From Megalobrama amblycephala (lineage: Eukaryota > Chordata > Actinopteri > Cypriniformes > Xenocyprididae): a stretch of 64,000 nt of DNA. The notes beneath the pieces were generated by a model. That model ran no database searches. It saw only the letters and a program-made list of their open reading frames with translations, and was not told where the DNA came from. Below, piece after piece: positions 27,732-61,039 of this stretch (position 1 is the stretch's first letter; each line of letters starts with the position of its first letter). The stretch is from the NCBI RefSeq assembly GCF_018812025.1, contig NC_063045.1, forward strand, positions 1,645,623 through 1,709,622. Direction: 5' to 3'. Position numbers and translations under genes: made by a program.

Positions 27732-28541
27732 TTAAGCCCCCTTCGCGCTACGTTTCACGTACAGGTATGAAATTCGGTAGACACATGTAACAGCCCAATA
27801 TCTACAAAAAATTCTGAAAACCCAACAGGAAGTGAGATATTTTGAGTTTTTTGCATTTTTTTGCCATTTCCAGACGTTGTACTAACTCCTCCTAGAGCTT
27901 TAATCAGATCAACATCATATTTGGTCTGTCTAATCTTAAGGCCTTTGCGACGTTAAATTGCAAAGATCTAGAGTTTTCCCTGAAGTGTGTGTCCATGGCT
28001 GTCTGACAAAGTTTGATGTTTTGCCATGAAACAGGAAGTTGTTGTAACTCGTGTATTCAGTGTCTGATCTGCCCCAAACTTCACATGTGTGATAAGAGTC
28101 CTGGCCTAAAGACATCTACTTGACAATATTCAGTTAGTCATAGTGCCACCTGCTGGCAACAGAAAATGGCATGCTTTACACTGTAATTCACTCCCAGGAA
28201 CACATTTCCATATGCCACAAAGTACCAAACATATTAGAAACATGTTAAATCATGCAATACTTGGCTAAGTGCTAATGTATGCAAATAACGCCATGAAACA
28301 GGAAGTTGTTGTAACTCAGGCATACAATGTCCGATCTGCTCCAAACTTCACATTCGATAATAGTCCTGGCCTAAAGACATCTACATGGCAATATTCAGTT
28401 ACAGTCAAAGTGCCACCTGTTGGCAGCAGGAAGTGGGGCACTTTGAAATGACTTTACCATTACTCGCTTACATGCATGTCACCTACTGTTCACTGTTTTC
28501 CTAAGGCCAACGGGTGGCGGTAAGCCCGGGTGCGAGGGCCC

Positions 28542-29359
28542 TTTCATCACTGCTTGCCACTTTAATTGTCTGCTTGCTGCTGCTGCTGCTGCATAAACAA
28601 TATTGCACAATATTGCTAATATGCTTAATAATTCACTCTAAACATTAAAACAGGACTGACACATGATTTTTAACCTTGTGTATGGTTACTTCATAAGGAA
28701 CTGACAAAGCAGACCACGTAAAAAAAATGCTGAGTAGCAAGCTCATTGGCTGCTGATGCCACGGCAAACAATCAGCTGCGCTATGTACATAACTATGTGA
28801 TCGCTCACAAATTAATTTAAGGACCTTATTAGTCTGCGCCATCTGGAGTTTCATGACAGAACTTTGTATAAAGCCCATATTCAACCTTTGCTTGGGTTGA
28901 ATATATTTCATTTCTTGTGTGTGTGTTTGGGACGTTGCAGTGATGGAAACAGTGACAATTTAAGTTTGAAAGGAGTAAAGCGTGTGTTTAGGGTATTAAG
29001 GAAATGCAATTTTGCCAAAGAAGAACTTTTACTTTAAATAAATGTTCATTTAAAAGCAGCTTACTTCAGTGTAAAATGTTACCATATCATGCATAGCACT
29101 GAGAATTAGAATAATTGTAATGTGATGATTATAATGAGGGTCAGGTGCGGACATCTAAATCAGAGCGGACTCGGGTGATGTTAATGCTGATCCACGCATC
29201 TCTAGCAGCTGCACATTGTCATGTTGTAAATAAGACAACATCTGTATTGCAAACCCCTCCATGTGGCGGCCGTTGTTGTTTTTGGCGTATACCTACCAAT
29301 GCAGCGTCATTGCCATAGAAACTCTAGTCATAACAGTAGTGCAATTATACGTTTTGTTG
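28542..29359. other. Repeat-derived sequence without a gene
   Basis: Contains a CTG/GCT-rich run near 28575 and a segment at 28845-28905 (TTTCATGACAGAACTTTGTAT, then CAACCTTTGCTTGGGTTGAA) that recurs at 22434-22460 and 15775-15795. This marks it as part of an old dispersed repeat. Nothing else recognised. Confidence 0.5.
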
Positions 29360-31000
29360 AACATGGGATTTTTATTGGACACTTTTGCTCACAGAACAAT
29401 TAATCATCATGGCTGATGGCAAATAACTTTTTTTATCTGTAAAGTCCAAGACGACTGACGTATTAGCCTGCATAACAACATGACTGAGCGCACATTTGAG
29501 TTCCACTAAAAGAATGTGTGTAGATGTGTGTAAATGTATATTTATTCTGAAGATGTGTTGGAAACACTTACAGTACGATTGTATGGAAGGACAGCATACA
29601 TCAGCAATGTTCTGTTAACGGGAGGAGCAAAGAAAAATAAATCAGAAAATAAGATCCAATTATCAACATTAGTTATAACATTAGCTATCATGAATCAGCA
29701 GTCAGAAAAATATACATTTATATATTTATAATCTTAATATATACAGAACTGTTGATTGCATGTTCATGTTAATTCACAGTGCACTAACTCATGTTAACAG
29801 ATGTGAAAAAATGTGTTCATTTTGAAATTAATAAAGAATAATTCATGCTGTAACAGTATTGTTCAATGTTAGTTCAGATTAAATAATGTTAGCCGATCTG
29901 AAAAATAGAATGTTACTGAAAAAAGACATTTCCCACAAAATAAATGTAAATGGTTAGATTATTATTTGCGAAATGAGAGAACTCCATTTCACAATAAACA
30001 GGTTATTACCAAATATATATTCTAACAGCACTCAAATGTATTATAATGCTCCAGTTTGCATCCCAAAAATATCACATGATAAATGCCTAGTCTAAGTGTA
30101 AAACTCAAGTTTAATCTAAATACTATCAGAAATTCAGAATGACTAATAGATGACCCCATCTGTCCTCAAAGACAAGTAATTAATCCCAAAAATACTACAG
30201 ATACATTCTCATCACATGTATTAGAAACTCCGTAAACAAACTGTAGAATCAATTTTGGCTAGACTGAACCACATTACTTATAAGTTGAAAGATTTAACTC
30301 TTGCTTGTGAATTTGTCCTAAGGAGAGCAAGAAAGCATCCAAAGAGCCAAAGAATGTCTGTATTATCTATTACGAATGCAAATTATACAGTTTTTTTAAA
30401 GACATGTTACCTGGCCAGTTCAGCTGTGTCCCACTACTGTATGTCAACAACAGGAAAGCCAAACAATGAATCAATGCAAGAACATGAAGCTGCTGAATAA
30501 AAGTACCTGAATAAATAAAAATAGACACTAATGTAAAGTCTTCCATTATACTGACCAAACTAAGGAATGACCAATAATTAAAGATTAAATTAATCAATAG
30601 CTTCTTACAATATTGGTATAGAGTGTCCAGGACGGAGTTGATTAAAGCAAATGGCCATCTGATATCAAACCTTTCAACTTGACACCACAATAACACTTGT
30701 GGCCTTTGAGACAAATGGCAAAGCCCTGATGGCATAGCTGACCGACCAGCTATATTTGTGTAAAGTCCTAATATGACCACCCTTGGGGAAAGATGCCTTT
30801 TTTACTGAGCACATGTCCCCTTCTCATTTAGGTGTCGACGCCTTGGAATTTATTCCACAGCCTCCTGCCATCTTTTCAAAGGAACTAGGAAAGCATGTTG
30901 GACACATTGCATTGTCCTTGCAAGGCAAAGCAAAAGAACATGAGCAGAATCCAAGATCAGACACACCCAACGCCACACCATCCTGAAGAGCTCTGTAGAA
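29360..31000. repeat. Far 5' flank of gene B, duplicated at 61725-64000
   Basis: From about 29365 (TTTTGCTCACAGAACAATTA) through 30985 the order and wording match 61745-64000, with one insertion in the second copy (about 61820-62650). Matching blocks include GGAAGGACAGCATACATCAG at 29585 and 62665, and GATGACCCCATCTGTCCTCA at 30150 and 63241. It marks the repeat unit of the MyHC array. Small open frames on both strands (30255-30500 +, 30824-31081 -) match nothing I know. Confidence 0.85.
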
Positions 31001-31299
31001 ATCAGGGCCGCTTTCATGCATTTGTGCTTCGTTACAGCTCAGAACCATCACACAAGACTTGCTGATCATGGATTTAGTCATCCAATCATCATCAATTTAC
31101 TTCCATTTTGCAAAATGGGATTTACCATTAACTGAATATACCACACACTGATCCTACTCTCGCTTAGAACAAAACTGACCAATATTTAAATCTCTTAATT
31201 GCCTTGAATGCTTAATTGCCCTCCACCTTATGAATAAGCTATTTCTATTATCCAACTGATTAGAATGTCTTAAAGAGACAGCTTTATAAATTTGAAAGT

Positions 31300-31572
31300 A
31301 ATGTTTTATTTCGATGGTCCACTAGACATCCTACTAATTATATGTAACTTTGCTACTATTGTCAACTACTAGTCAGAGTATTAGTAGACTGTCTGCTTAA
31401 TACCTGCTAACACTTTATTCTGATGCTCCCAACAGACATTCTACTGACTATAAGTTACTTTGCAAGTACAACCCTAAAACCTAATCCTAACCATCTACTA
31501 ATGCTCTAACGAGTTAGTTCACATGTAGTTGAAAAGTTACTTATAGTTAGTGGACCATCAAAATAAAGTGTA
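31300..31572. mobile_element. Inverted-repeat MITE upstream of gene B
   Basis: Ends carry TTTTATTTCGATGGTCCACT on the left and the complement of ACACTTTATTTTGATGGTCC on the right. Inside is a second related unit (ACTTTATTCTGATGCTCC, 31408). This is a common fish repeat about 270 bp long. The family name is uncertain. Confidence 0.6.
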
Positions 31573-32336
31573 ACCAATTTGACTTAAAAAAAAAATATAT
31601 TAAGAGCTGTGGTTGACCATGTGTTTTTTTTCTGTTATTAATTTGGAATATGAAATGGAAAAAAAAAACAAGTTAAAGTTATGAATGATGATATTGACTA
31701 GTCTCATACCTTTTCATAGGTTTATCAACACAGCGTTATTCTGCCAGATCTCGTCTGGCCTTCAGAATAAGTGTCACTATATGCAAGTTCACAGAATGAC
31801 AACTGTTGTGCCCAAATTTGCTGTTTTGTCACATGAAAAGCCTGCCAGGCTTCTTGGAACAGTATCCCAGTGACATTTGAGAGCTTCTCCACAGCTAAAA
31901 TGGGCTCTACTGTAATGCCAAGGCACTTGAAGAAGATTATGCTCTACATAAGACCTAAACAATGTCTGAACTCCAGTAACTGATACCTTCACATAACAAC
32001 CCTTTCTCAAGGTTAAGGCACTTAATCACAAGTGACACCTATAAATATATCAAGTGTAATTTTTAATCATAATATTGGTGGCTTATTTTCAAATATTTGT
32101 TTAATTCATCTAGTGTCAATTCACCTCATCTTACCGAAGGGTTCACTGCCATTATCTGAACCCATTAGCTGTTCTTCTAACACAATATTTCCTTTAAACA
32201 AAAATAAAACTAATGAAGACTGGACAGTTAATTACATCAAAGTGATAATATTTGGGTTAGGGTTAGGGTTATTTGGCCGGTGTCATGATATTGATGAATA
32301 TGACAATCATTTACAAAAATTCCTCTTGAAACTGAG

Positions 32337-32402
32337 CTAAAAATACTTGACCAAATACGGTGAGTTCGTTTTGCTGAGTGAACAGTATACTGTCTATATA
32401 AG
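32337..32402 (+). promoter_or_regulatory. Core promoter of MyHC gene B: TATA box with MEF2-like and CArG-like sites
   Basis: TATATAAG at 32395-32402 is a good TATA box. About 50 bp upstream are CTAAAAATAC (32337-32346, one base from the MEF2 consensus YTAWWWWTAR) and CCAAATACGG (32351-32360, one base from the SRF CArG box CCW6GG). Muscle MyHC promoters commonly combine these elements. Start of transcription is inferred near 32425. Confidence 0.6.
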
Positions 32403-32424
32403 AAGCTGCTTCAGGCTCCTTTAA

Positions 32425-34448
32425 GGACTGACTGGAACTCAAAGGTGGGTGAGTTGTTCATCATGCTCTCCTTCTACTATTAACCTAATATCACATACTT
32501 GTGTTTTGTGATTTAGAGATTAAATGTGTAACCCGATACATGGTAATCAGTTAGCACATTTAAGAGATTCAGGGTTTCTGCAGGTTTCATCAAATCTAAT
32601 TTAATGCTTTTTAATGCCAATTTTGACATTTTTAATGCCATTATATATATATATATATATATTCGTTAAAAGTTGATAGATGATGTCATATGGCAATTAG
32701 AATATTGTGTCATTAAGTTGCATTCGCATTCTGCCAAGTGTTAGCCCTTTAGATTTGTTTGCTTCTCTGCTGCTACTCTTTGTGCTCACATAATGTATTT
32801 TAATGCAGCCAAAATCCCAATAAAACTAATTCATTTTTTTGTTGTTGTTGTCAGACAATATGAAATAGTAACTGAAACACGGCCCATTAAGACTACATAC
32901 AGGGCTCGACATTAAGCCTTGTCGTGTGCTTGTCCTATGGAGAAGTAAATTGGTAATTTAGTTGGCTGAGTAAAAAAGCCCGGAAAAAAAAAAAAAACAG
33001 TATTTGTGGTGTAAATTTATTCTGAAGCAATATTCTTTAATTTAGAATATTTTTTATTTATTATTTTTTTTTTTTAAATTTTTTTTTACAGCTTTGACAT
33101 ATATAAATCTGCATATTTGATTTTTTCCCCTTTAACCTTTATAAGGGGCGGGGGCGGTAAAGAAAACACGGTTGAGTGTTGCTGTGAGATGCGCTATGGT
33201 TCTTCTGTGATGTTTATTTTGAACTATTTTTTCGCTTCTGAAAAATCAGTCAATGTTCCTTCTAAAATGTAAGTGACTTAATATTAACTACTTGTTTATT
33301 TAACTGTTGTATGAAATCAGTGTCACGTTTACAATCGTGATGTATTCAGGAAGACAGCACTCTTGGTCGTGTGATGTTGCTTAACTGTATCATGTCATAA
33401 ATTTAAAAATATAAAAACTCCACATTTTCCGCAGTATTTAACTGAGTTTCTTGTGTGTGCTGCACTCATTTGTTTTGATTTCTCCTGTTTCCGTCAATAC
33501 ATTATACATTATATAACCTATTATTATCCACTGTCGATCGCCACTTGCACTAAATGTAATAAATGAACAGATCAGATGCAGATACAGGTGCGCCTGTGGC
33601 AGGAAAGCAAGATCTCACTCTTGTGCGGCAGTACTGCAGAGTCTACTTGGGCCGCTGTCCAAAACAATGTTACAGCAATTTTACAACGGCCAGAGGCAAT
33701 TACCAAACTGGTTTCGTGTGTGTATCACACCAATGTTCATATTTTGCAACAGCAAATCAATGTTATTAATTATGAATGCTATATTTAAAATAAATCGGTA
33801 GTATTATTTTTCTTCAAAACTATTCAAAAAAATCAATGACTGTGGGAATAAAATTGAATGACTTTTAATGCCTTTTAAGGCCTTAATTTTCTCAAAATCC
33901 ATTTAATGACTTTTAATGCTTTTTAATGCCCTGCAGAAACCCTGAGTTTAGAGTGTGGCTATGCACTGTACATTCAACATTCTTTTGACACTAACCTGAC
34001 TGAATAAGTTCAAGTTAGCACATATTCAAAGTTTTTTGCCTTTATCTTAGCATCTCCTACCTCAGACACATCAGACACATTCTCTCCGGACAGGACAGCA
34101 GGTATTACAATTGTGATTAATAAACAAAATATATGCATACTTACAATCACTGGTTTTCATTTTAGAAGGAAAGAAAAGATCCCATCTCAGTTCTGAAGCA
34201 AACAGTTGGTTGAACAGAGTTTAAAATTGTTTTAAATAGTTGAACTTGAGTAAAGAGAGTCACTCAGGACAATTAAAACTGCTTTAGAACACAGATGCTC
34301 AGAAACGCTCACATGGAGCAGCATCATTGCGCTTCACATTCATAGGAATTAATATATTTTACTCCACTTGCATTTGTTTAATATTTAGTCAAAGTATAAA
34401 TCCCTCTGCACATTCTCTCCTCGTCACTTCTCAAAGTAAACCGCAATC
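32425..34448 (+). other. 5' UTR exons of MyHC gene B
   Basis: Three untranslated pieces are inferred. Exon 1 runs from about 32425 to a donor at 32445 (AAAG/GTGGGT) or 32449 (GTGAGT). Exon 2 is 34051-34101, between an acceptor (TTTATCTTAG) and donor (CAG/GTATTA). The last is 34437-34448 in front of the ATG, after the acceptor TTCTCAAAG. Two non-coding exons before the coding exon is the usual sarcomeric MyHC layout. The ATG at 34449 is chosen because it starts [20 protein letters not shown]. Confidence 0.6.
32570..33944. mobile_element. hAT-like element in the first intron of gene B
   Basis: Ends CAGGGTTTCTGCAGG (32570) and its exact complement (ending 33944), each followed inwards by reiterated TTTAATGCTTTTTAATGCC units. 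Flanks share TTTA(A)GAG but no perfect 8-bp duplication. The interior has a TA run near 32645, a poly(A) run near 32985 and a CAGGGCTCGACATTAAGC segment (32899) that resembles the end of another hAT. No transposase was recognised. Confidence 0.55.
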
Positions 34449-56020
<21,572 letters not shown>

Positions 56021-56110
56021 AGATGAGACATCACACCACATCTACAAACAAGCATATAATATGACTTGTGCTGTGTCTTACATGTCCATTAAATGCAGTT
56101 TCTGAAAGCA
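56021..56110 (+). terminator. 3' UTR and poly(A) signal of MyHC gene B
   Basis: ATTAAA at 56088-56093, about 70 bp after the stop codon, in the same CATGTCCATTAAATGCAG context as gene A. Cleavage inferred near 56110. Confidence 0.75.
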
Positions 56111-56668
56111 CTCTTTGTCTGTGTTATTGTAGACTGGTAGAGTATGGCACCAATGCCAAGATCACAGGTTCAGTTCTCAGGAATGCATGAACTAATACAA
56201 AAATAATACATACATTGAATGCAATGTAAGTTGCTTAGGAAAGTTTCTACCAAATGTTCTGGTGTGTATATACTTTTACGCAAAAAATTCAGCTAAATTA
56301 TAAAACCACGTCATTATAATTTTACCCATCAATCATAATACAACAGAGTTATACAATCCAAGCTTCTCACTTTCAATGATGAATGAGAATTACTGTGTGC
56401 AAATGAAATGTCAAATTATATGGCAATAACCAGCAGTATTTAATAGGGATGTTCATTTCGGGGGGTGGGGGGTATCCTAACTGATGACCAATGTTAAAAT
56501 TAGAATGGATAAGTGTTAAAAGTGACAAAATCTGTTTTCCAGGGGTTTAATTTTACATGCGCATATAGCAGCATAAACAACAGAACTCGTGGATTCACAC
56601 ATCATCACATCACACACCTGCAGTGCTTCTATGAATGGAGAAAAACTGAATAAAACTATATTATATTA

Positions 56669-56714
<46 letters not shown>

Positions 56715-57229
56715 CTTAAATAATTAACAGATTAACAAAACGAAAGAAAAAACAGTGCGACTATTATTTGCTGAGTTTCACTTAATTTTTTTGACGCACT
56801 CCACAAAAAAGTTCACAGAAAAGAAACCAAGACGGCAGAACAAGGCATCCTGTTTGTTATCTTTATTTTACAAAAACACAATTGTAACACTGTGTTAAAT
56901 AAAATCACGTTTCACAATGTGATTAACTGCTTTTCATTCCTCCTCCACCTCACATCAATCAAGAAAGGCTACTGAGTGTGACAAAGAAAAGTTAATTAGT
57001 AAATCATACCATATTTTCATTCCTCTATACATTACAGTCCATTGCTTTGCATTGGTTTTTGAAACAGGAAGTAAAAACATCCCTTTGATGCATGCCTGGT
57101 GTTAAACTTATGACTAGTACTGCTATACAAAAGTTGACAATACAGGACATTAGAAACTATAGACAGAAATATTTAGTTTAAAACAAAGCAGGGAAATAAT
57201 CATCCTATTCACCAGTGGCATTCTTATTT
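56111..57229. other. 3' flank of gene B and spacer
   Basis: Up to about 56655 it is homologous to the 3' flank of gene A. A TA microsatellite follows (56673-56712), then unassigned AT-rich sequence with no recognisable gene. Confidence 0.65.
56673..56712. repeat. TA microsatellite
   Basis: About 20 uninterrupted AT units, at the point where homology between the 3' flanks of genes A and B ends. Confidence 0.95.
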
Positions 57230-57860
57230 TATTAGCCCTTCTATACAGTTTAAAGTGAGTCATGCGGCTCTATTCTGGACTAATTGTATTTTTTTCCTTT
57301 TCTTGATGCACTCGATCACACCACTGGACAATAATCTAAATAAGAAAGAACCATTGTTTGCACAATTTGAGAAATGCAATGTTGTGGTAAAAATTCCAGT
57401 CTCTTAATAACTGACAGACCTTGTCCCATAACCGTCATTGACCGCTTCAGCCTACTGTCTAATATAACTCCAATAAATCTCATTTCCTCTACCTGTTCAA
57501 TAGGAACGCTCTTTAACAGACATATTCAAATACAATGCTTTTAATTTTTGTCAAATTTAGAAGCAACTTAATATTCCATACCCACTTCATAACCTCATCC
57601 AAAGTAGTAGGCAATTGCTCAATTGGTGCAGCACTTTAAAACAAGAAGATCATTGGTAAAAATAGAAAATAATAATGGTCCCAAACATCTTCCACGTTGC
57701 AAATCTTTCACATCCGAGTAACTTCCATTATAAAATACACATTGTCCCCTATTAGACAGATCAACATGTAACATTTCAATTTGTCCAGCAATGATTTATG
57801 ATCCAATACATCAAAAGCTGAGCTAAAATCTAACAATACTGCCCCTACTCATAGCTGAAA
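57230..57860 (-). pseudogene. Degenerate LINE reverse transcriptase
   Basis: On the minus strand the segment near 57845-57760 reads VLLDFSSAFDVLDHKSLLDK followed by LKCY, the first RT catalytic-Asp motif. Further along, many stops interrupt a reading with LPTTLDEVMKWV and LLLNLTKIKSIVF, which matches the region after the YADD box. Only the RT core is recognisable. The clade is not determined. Confidence 0.65.
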
Positions 57861-58732
57861 ACAAGGAGGAAGCAGGATCTAAATGAGATTTCCATTTCAG
57901 AATGGGAGGTATGCCAAACCCGAGAAAGCAGGGTAAGTCAAGCATGTATCTGAAAGAGAGATAATTTATACTCAGAGTCAGTTACTATGGTAACTTACTC
58001 TTTGAATCTAACCTGGTCGGGAGCAGGTTTTCTTCGATAAACCCAGTGTTTCTTTCAGTCTCCTCCCAATTTTTAAAGCATAAGAGATGTTTAAATACTT
58101 TACTCATTCATTCACGCTGCAAAAATGGTTTTCTTACTGAGTATTTTTGTCTTATTTCAAATACAAATATCTAAAAATTCTTAAATCAAAATGCATTTTC
58201 TATATACAAAAATTATATAAGATATTTAGTCTTGTTTCCTGGGGGGTGATGTGATGTGATATCCCATCACATATCACATCAGAAAGGCATTTATTTTCAA
58301 TTAAAATGAAGAAAATGTTCTAAAAGTGGAAGTAAATTGTAAATAAAAGACCGTTTAAAAATTATAAAATCATTTACACTCTGTTATTATTGCATCCTGT
58401 TAATGTACAACAATGCTGAGGTGCAAATAGTATGTATCTGCCAGTATAAAATATAACTAGCATCTAATTACTATTTACACTTATTACAAAGAACTGCTAC
58501 TTTTGGAAAAACATTTGGGGCTCCAGCCCCCTTTGCCCACCCCTAGCTCTGCCCCTGATAACAGTGATAAGAATTATATTTGTATTGACTCTGAGACACG
58601 CGGATGCTTTTTGGCTGCTGTTGCCATAGTGAATCATAATATCGGAGCTTTTCATAGTCGTGGTGCACGCGCTTAACTCAGAGTCAACCTACTTAAGAGT
58701 TGACTGAACTCAGTTCAGCTGCTCTAAAATCT
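57861..58732. other. Spacer, no gene seen
   Basis: AT-rich sequence with a small inverted repeat of GTGATGTGATATCCCATCAC type near 58247 and the fragment CTCCAGCCCCCTTTGCCC near 58511, probably the end of an old DNA transposon. No ORF of interest. Confidence 0.5.
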
Positions 58733-58916
58733 AACGGTAGGTGTCCACTGGCACGGGGTGGGCGGAGCAGAGTAAGCGTTTTCAATTAATTCCTATGGAA
58801 GTCGAGCTTCACAATACCACAATGCACCTCGCAAGCGTGAAGCTCGACTTCCATAGGAATTAATTGAAAACGCTGACTCTGCTCCGCCCACCCCGTGCCA
58901 GTGGACACCTACCGTT
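58733..58916. repeat. MITE-like hairpin with 80-bp arms
   Basis: Left arm 58733-58812 and right arm 58837-58916 are complementary at 79 of 80 positions around a 24-base loop. Outer end AACGGTAGGTGTCCACTGGC. Such near-perfect arms imply a young insertion or correction between arms. Family unknown to me. Confidence 0.9.
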
Positions 58917-59939
58917 TCCCATCTCAGGGCAAGTCAACTCAGAGTTCAAGTTTTAACTCAGAGTTGGTTAAACCTCCTTATTGAAACAGGCCCCAGGCGA
59001 CCATCCCGCTGGTTTATCAATGTTTATAGTTGACAGTTTTTGTTCCACTTGTTTTATATTTACCTTGTTCAATTCAAAAACATGGTTTATCACTTATATT
59101 TTTTCAATCAATCTTTAATTTAATGGAATATTAACAGTCAACCTTTCTTATTTAAATTTTTTTTTACTTTATTTATAAAAAATTATTAAAATAATTAGCA
59201 TTTTTATATGATTTATTTAAAAATGAATCACCTATATCAATAAGTTTTACTTGATTTTTTACCCATTATTTTATTGAGTGTACTCCACTATTTTTTACCA
59301 TCATATTTACATTCACTTATTTTTACTATGTAAAACATTCTCTTCTTTTTCTTATTAATTTTAGTTACTTGATTTCTCAATTTGCAATAAACTTCCCAAT
59401 CAGTCATCAAGCAATGATGTCACTGCGCATTTCTTTTCAACTCAGTGCCATGTTATATCAATGAAACATTCAAATTAAGTAATTTCTGTCGACGTATATT
59501 GAAACATTCAAATAAAAAGTTATTTGTGTCAACACATACTGCTGATTATTACCTTTCATTCAATCAAGTTATGGTGTTCACAGTGGTCACAGTTTAATTC
59601 GCGGATCCTCTATGTCAGATACAACTGACCAATATTGAGTAGCCAACACACATTACAGTCATTGATGCACAATCGCGGATATGTTCTACATGTCTAAAGT
59701 ATATAAAAAGAATAAACCACTGTTATAAACTCACTGATTTCGCTTAATGTAAAATATAATCTGGATGCACAATAAACTATAATAAACTTTATTTACATCT
59801 CTCGACAGAAAGGTTTTTGCAGGTTATTTAATCACATCAATCATATTAATATATTGTTCTATATTATATTGTTTTTTGCTTTTGCAATATATTGTTTTTT
59901 GCTTTTTTTTTTGCTTGTTTTTTGCTTTTTTTGCACTTT
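58917..59939. other. AT-rich spacer, no gene seen
   Basis: Long runs of T and A, including a reiterated TTTTTTGC motif at 59870-59935. No coding or RNA features recognised. Confidence 0.5.
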
Positions 59940-60105
59940 GTTTATCTTGTATATTTGTATATTATTCTTTTATTCTTTTTATTATCTGGGTCTTGTCTTG
60001 TCGCTGTCACTCTGTTGCACTGTGGAGCTTCTGTCACTAAAACAAATTCCTAGTATGTGTAAACATACCTGGCAATAAAGCTCTTTCTGATTCTGATTAA
60101 GCATA
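59940..60105 (+). mobile_element. 3' end of a LINE with TTCTGA tail
   Basis: Contains TTGCACTGTGGAGCTTCTGT and ends GGCAATAAAGCTCTTTCTGA followed by TTCTGATT, the 3' end common to several fish LINEs of the Rex1/CR1 kind. Only the tail is present. Confidence 0.5.
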
Positions 60106-61039
60106 TTTACAGTACATGCCTCAGGTTTGCATCGTATCATCAACTCACTCAACAGCAAACTTTGACAGTTGGTTGAACCGGTTCATTCTGTTCTTTTTAA
60201 GTTTTTGAGTTTCGATTAGTGAATCGACTCGACCGTTTTTTTTTTCTGAGAACTGGCTCAAAAGAACGATTCATTCAAGAATCGAACATCACTAATAGAT
60301 CCTCATCTTCTCCTGCATTCCTTGATCCCCTTCCATGACAAGCAATGCAAACTACCACTCAAATTTCCTTCACAAAAAAAATATTTCTTCATTGTGATAG
60401 TTAATAACATGATTTTCACTTTATGTTTGAACTCAATTTCTAAAAGTCTTACTTGTATGTATGTTCACCTTAAAATAACTTGCATTTAGATTTAAATTAC
60501 GTTTTTTACAAACAGTTCCAGGAAAAGGCCGGAAAGTCACTTCAATAAATTTTATTGCACAACCTAATCAGAAATCAACAAAATTCATTATTCTTAAGCC
60601 AAAGACATATAAAATGAATTTATACCTATAAACATTTAAAAGGTACACAAATAGCCTATTATCATTTGAGTCCCATTTATCATTCGAATTTCATGATAAA
60701 AGTAACAATTTAGTGAGACTTTATCAAAAATCACAAAACACCAAACCTAAGCCTTGACAGACTGTCTGTCCAAATCCGATTTTTGTGTATATCTGATAGA
60801 AATCCAATCAGATTTAGCAAGTGTGAATGGCAAAAAAAAAGAAGAAAAAAAAGATAAAATGCCATTTTTACAAATCCGTCTGAGCTACATAAATGAGGCA
60901 AAGGGGGAGGTGTTGCTGTATTTTATAGTAATAATATCTGAATAATTTTTGGTTCCAAATGTTACTATTTTACCAAGCACCCACTAGTAAATATATATTT
61001 AAAATATCAAAAATGTCTGAATATTTTTTGGTTTGACAG
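60106..61039. other. Spacer, no gene seen
   Basis: AT-rich sequence. The segment near 60225-60290 (TCGATTAGTGAATCGACTCG, then GAACGATTCATTCAAGAATC) looks like the end of a hAT-type repeat, but I could not find its partner. No gene. Confidence 0.45.

Larger units (their letters stand above)
25867..28541. mobile_element. GGGCCCGAGCACC repeat element, interrupted
   Basis: Starts GGGCCCGAGCACCGATGGTT and ends GGTGCGAGGGCCC, imperfect inverted ends typical of a widespread fish repeat. The right part (27736-28541) holds two tandem segments of roughly 270 bp, each with GAAACAGGAAGTTGTTGTAA and TCCTGGCCTAAAGACATCTA (about 28020 and 28285). A TTAA-flanked element (26085-27731) sits inside it. No protein was recognised. 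Confidence 0.65.

Noticed and set aside
32254..32270. GGGTTAGGGTTAGGGTT, telomere-like
   Set aside because: Fewer than three units, with no other subtelomeric features. A similar short CCCTAACCCTAAC run lies inside a transposon at 46628.
33563..33788. Two overlapping frames in the first intron of gene B as a possible small gene
   Set aside because: They lie inside an inverted-repeat element and show no recognisable domain or splice-supported start.
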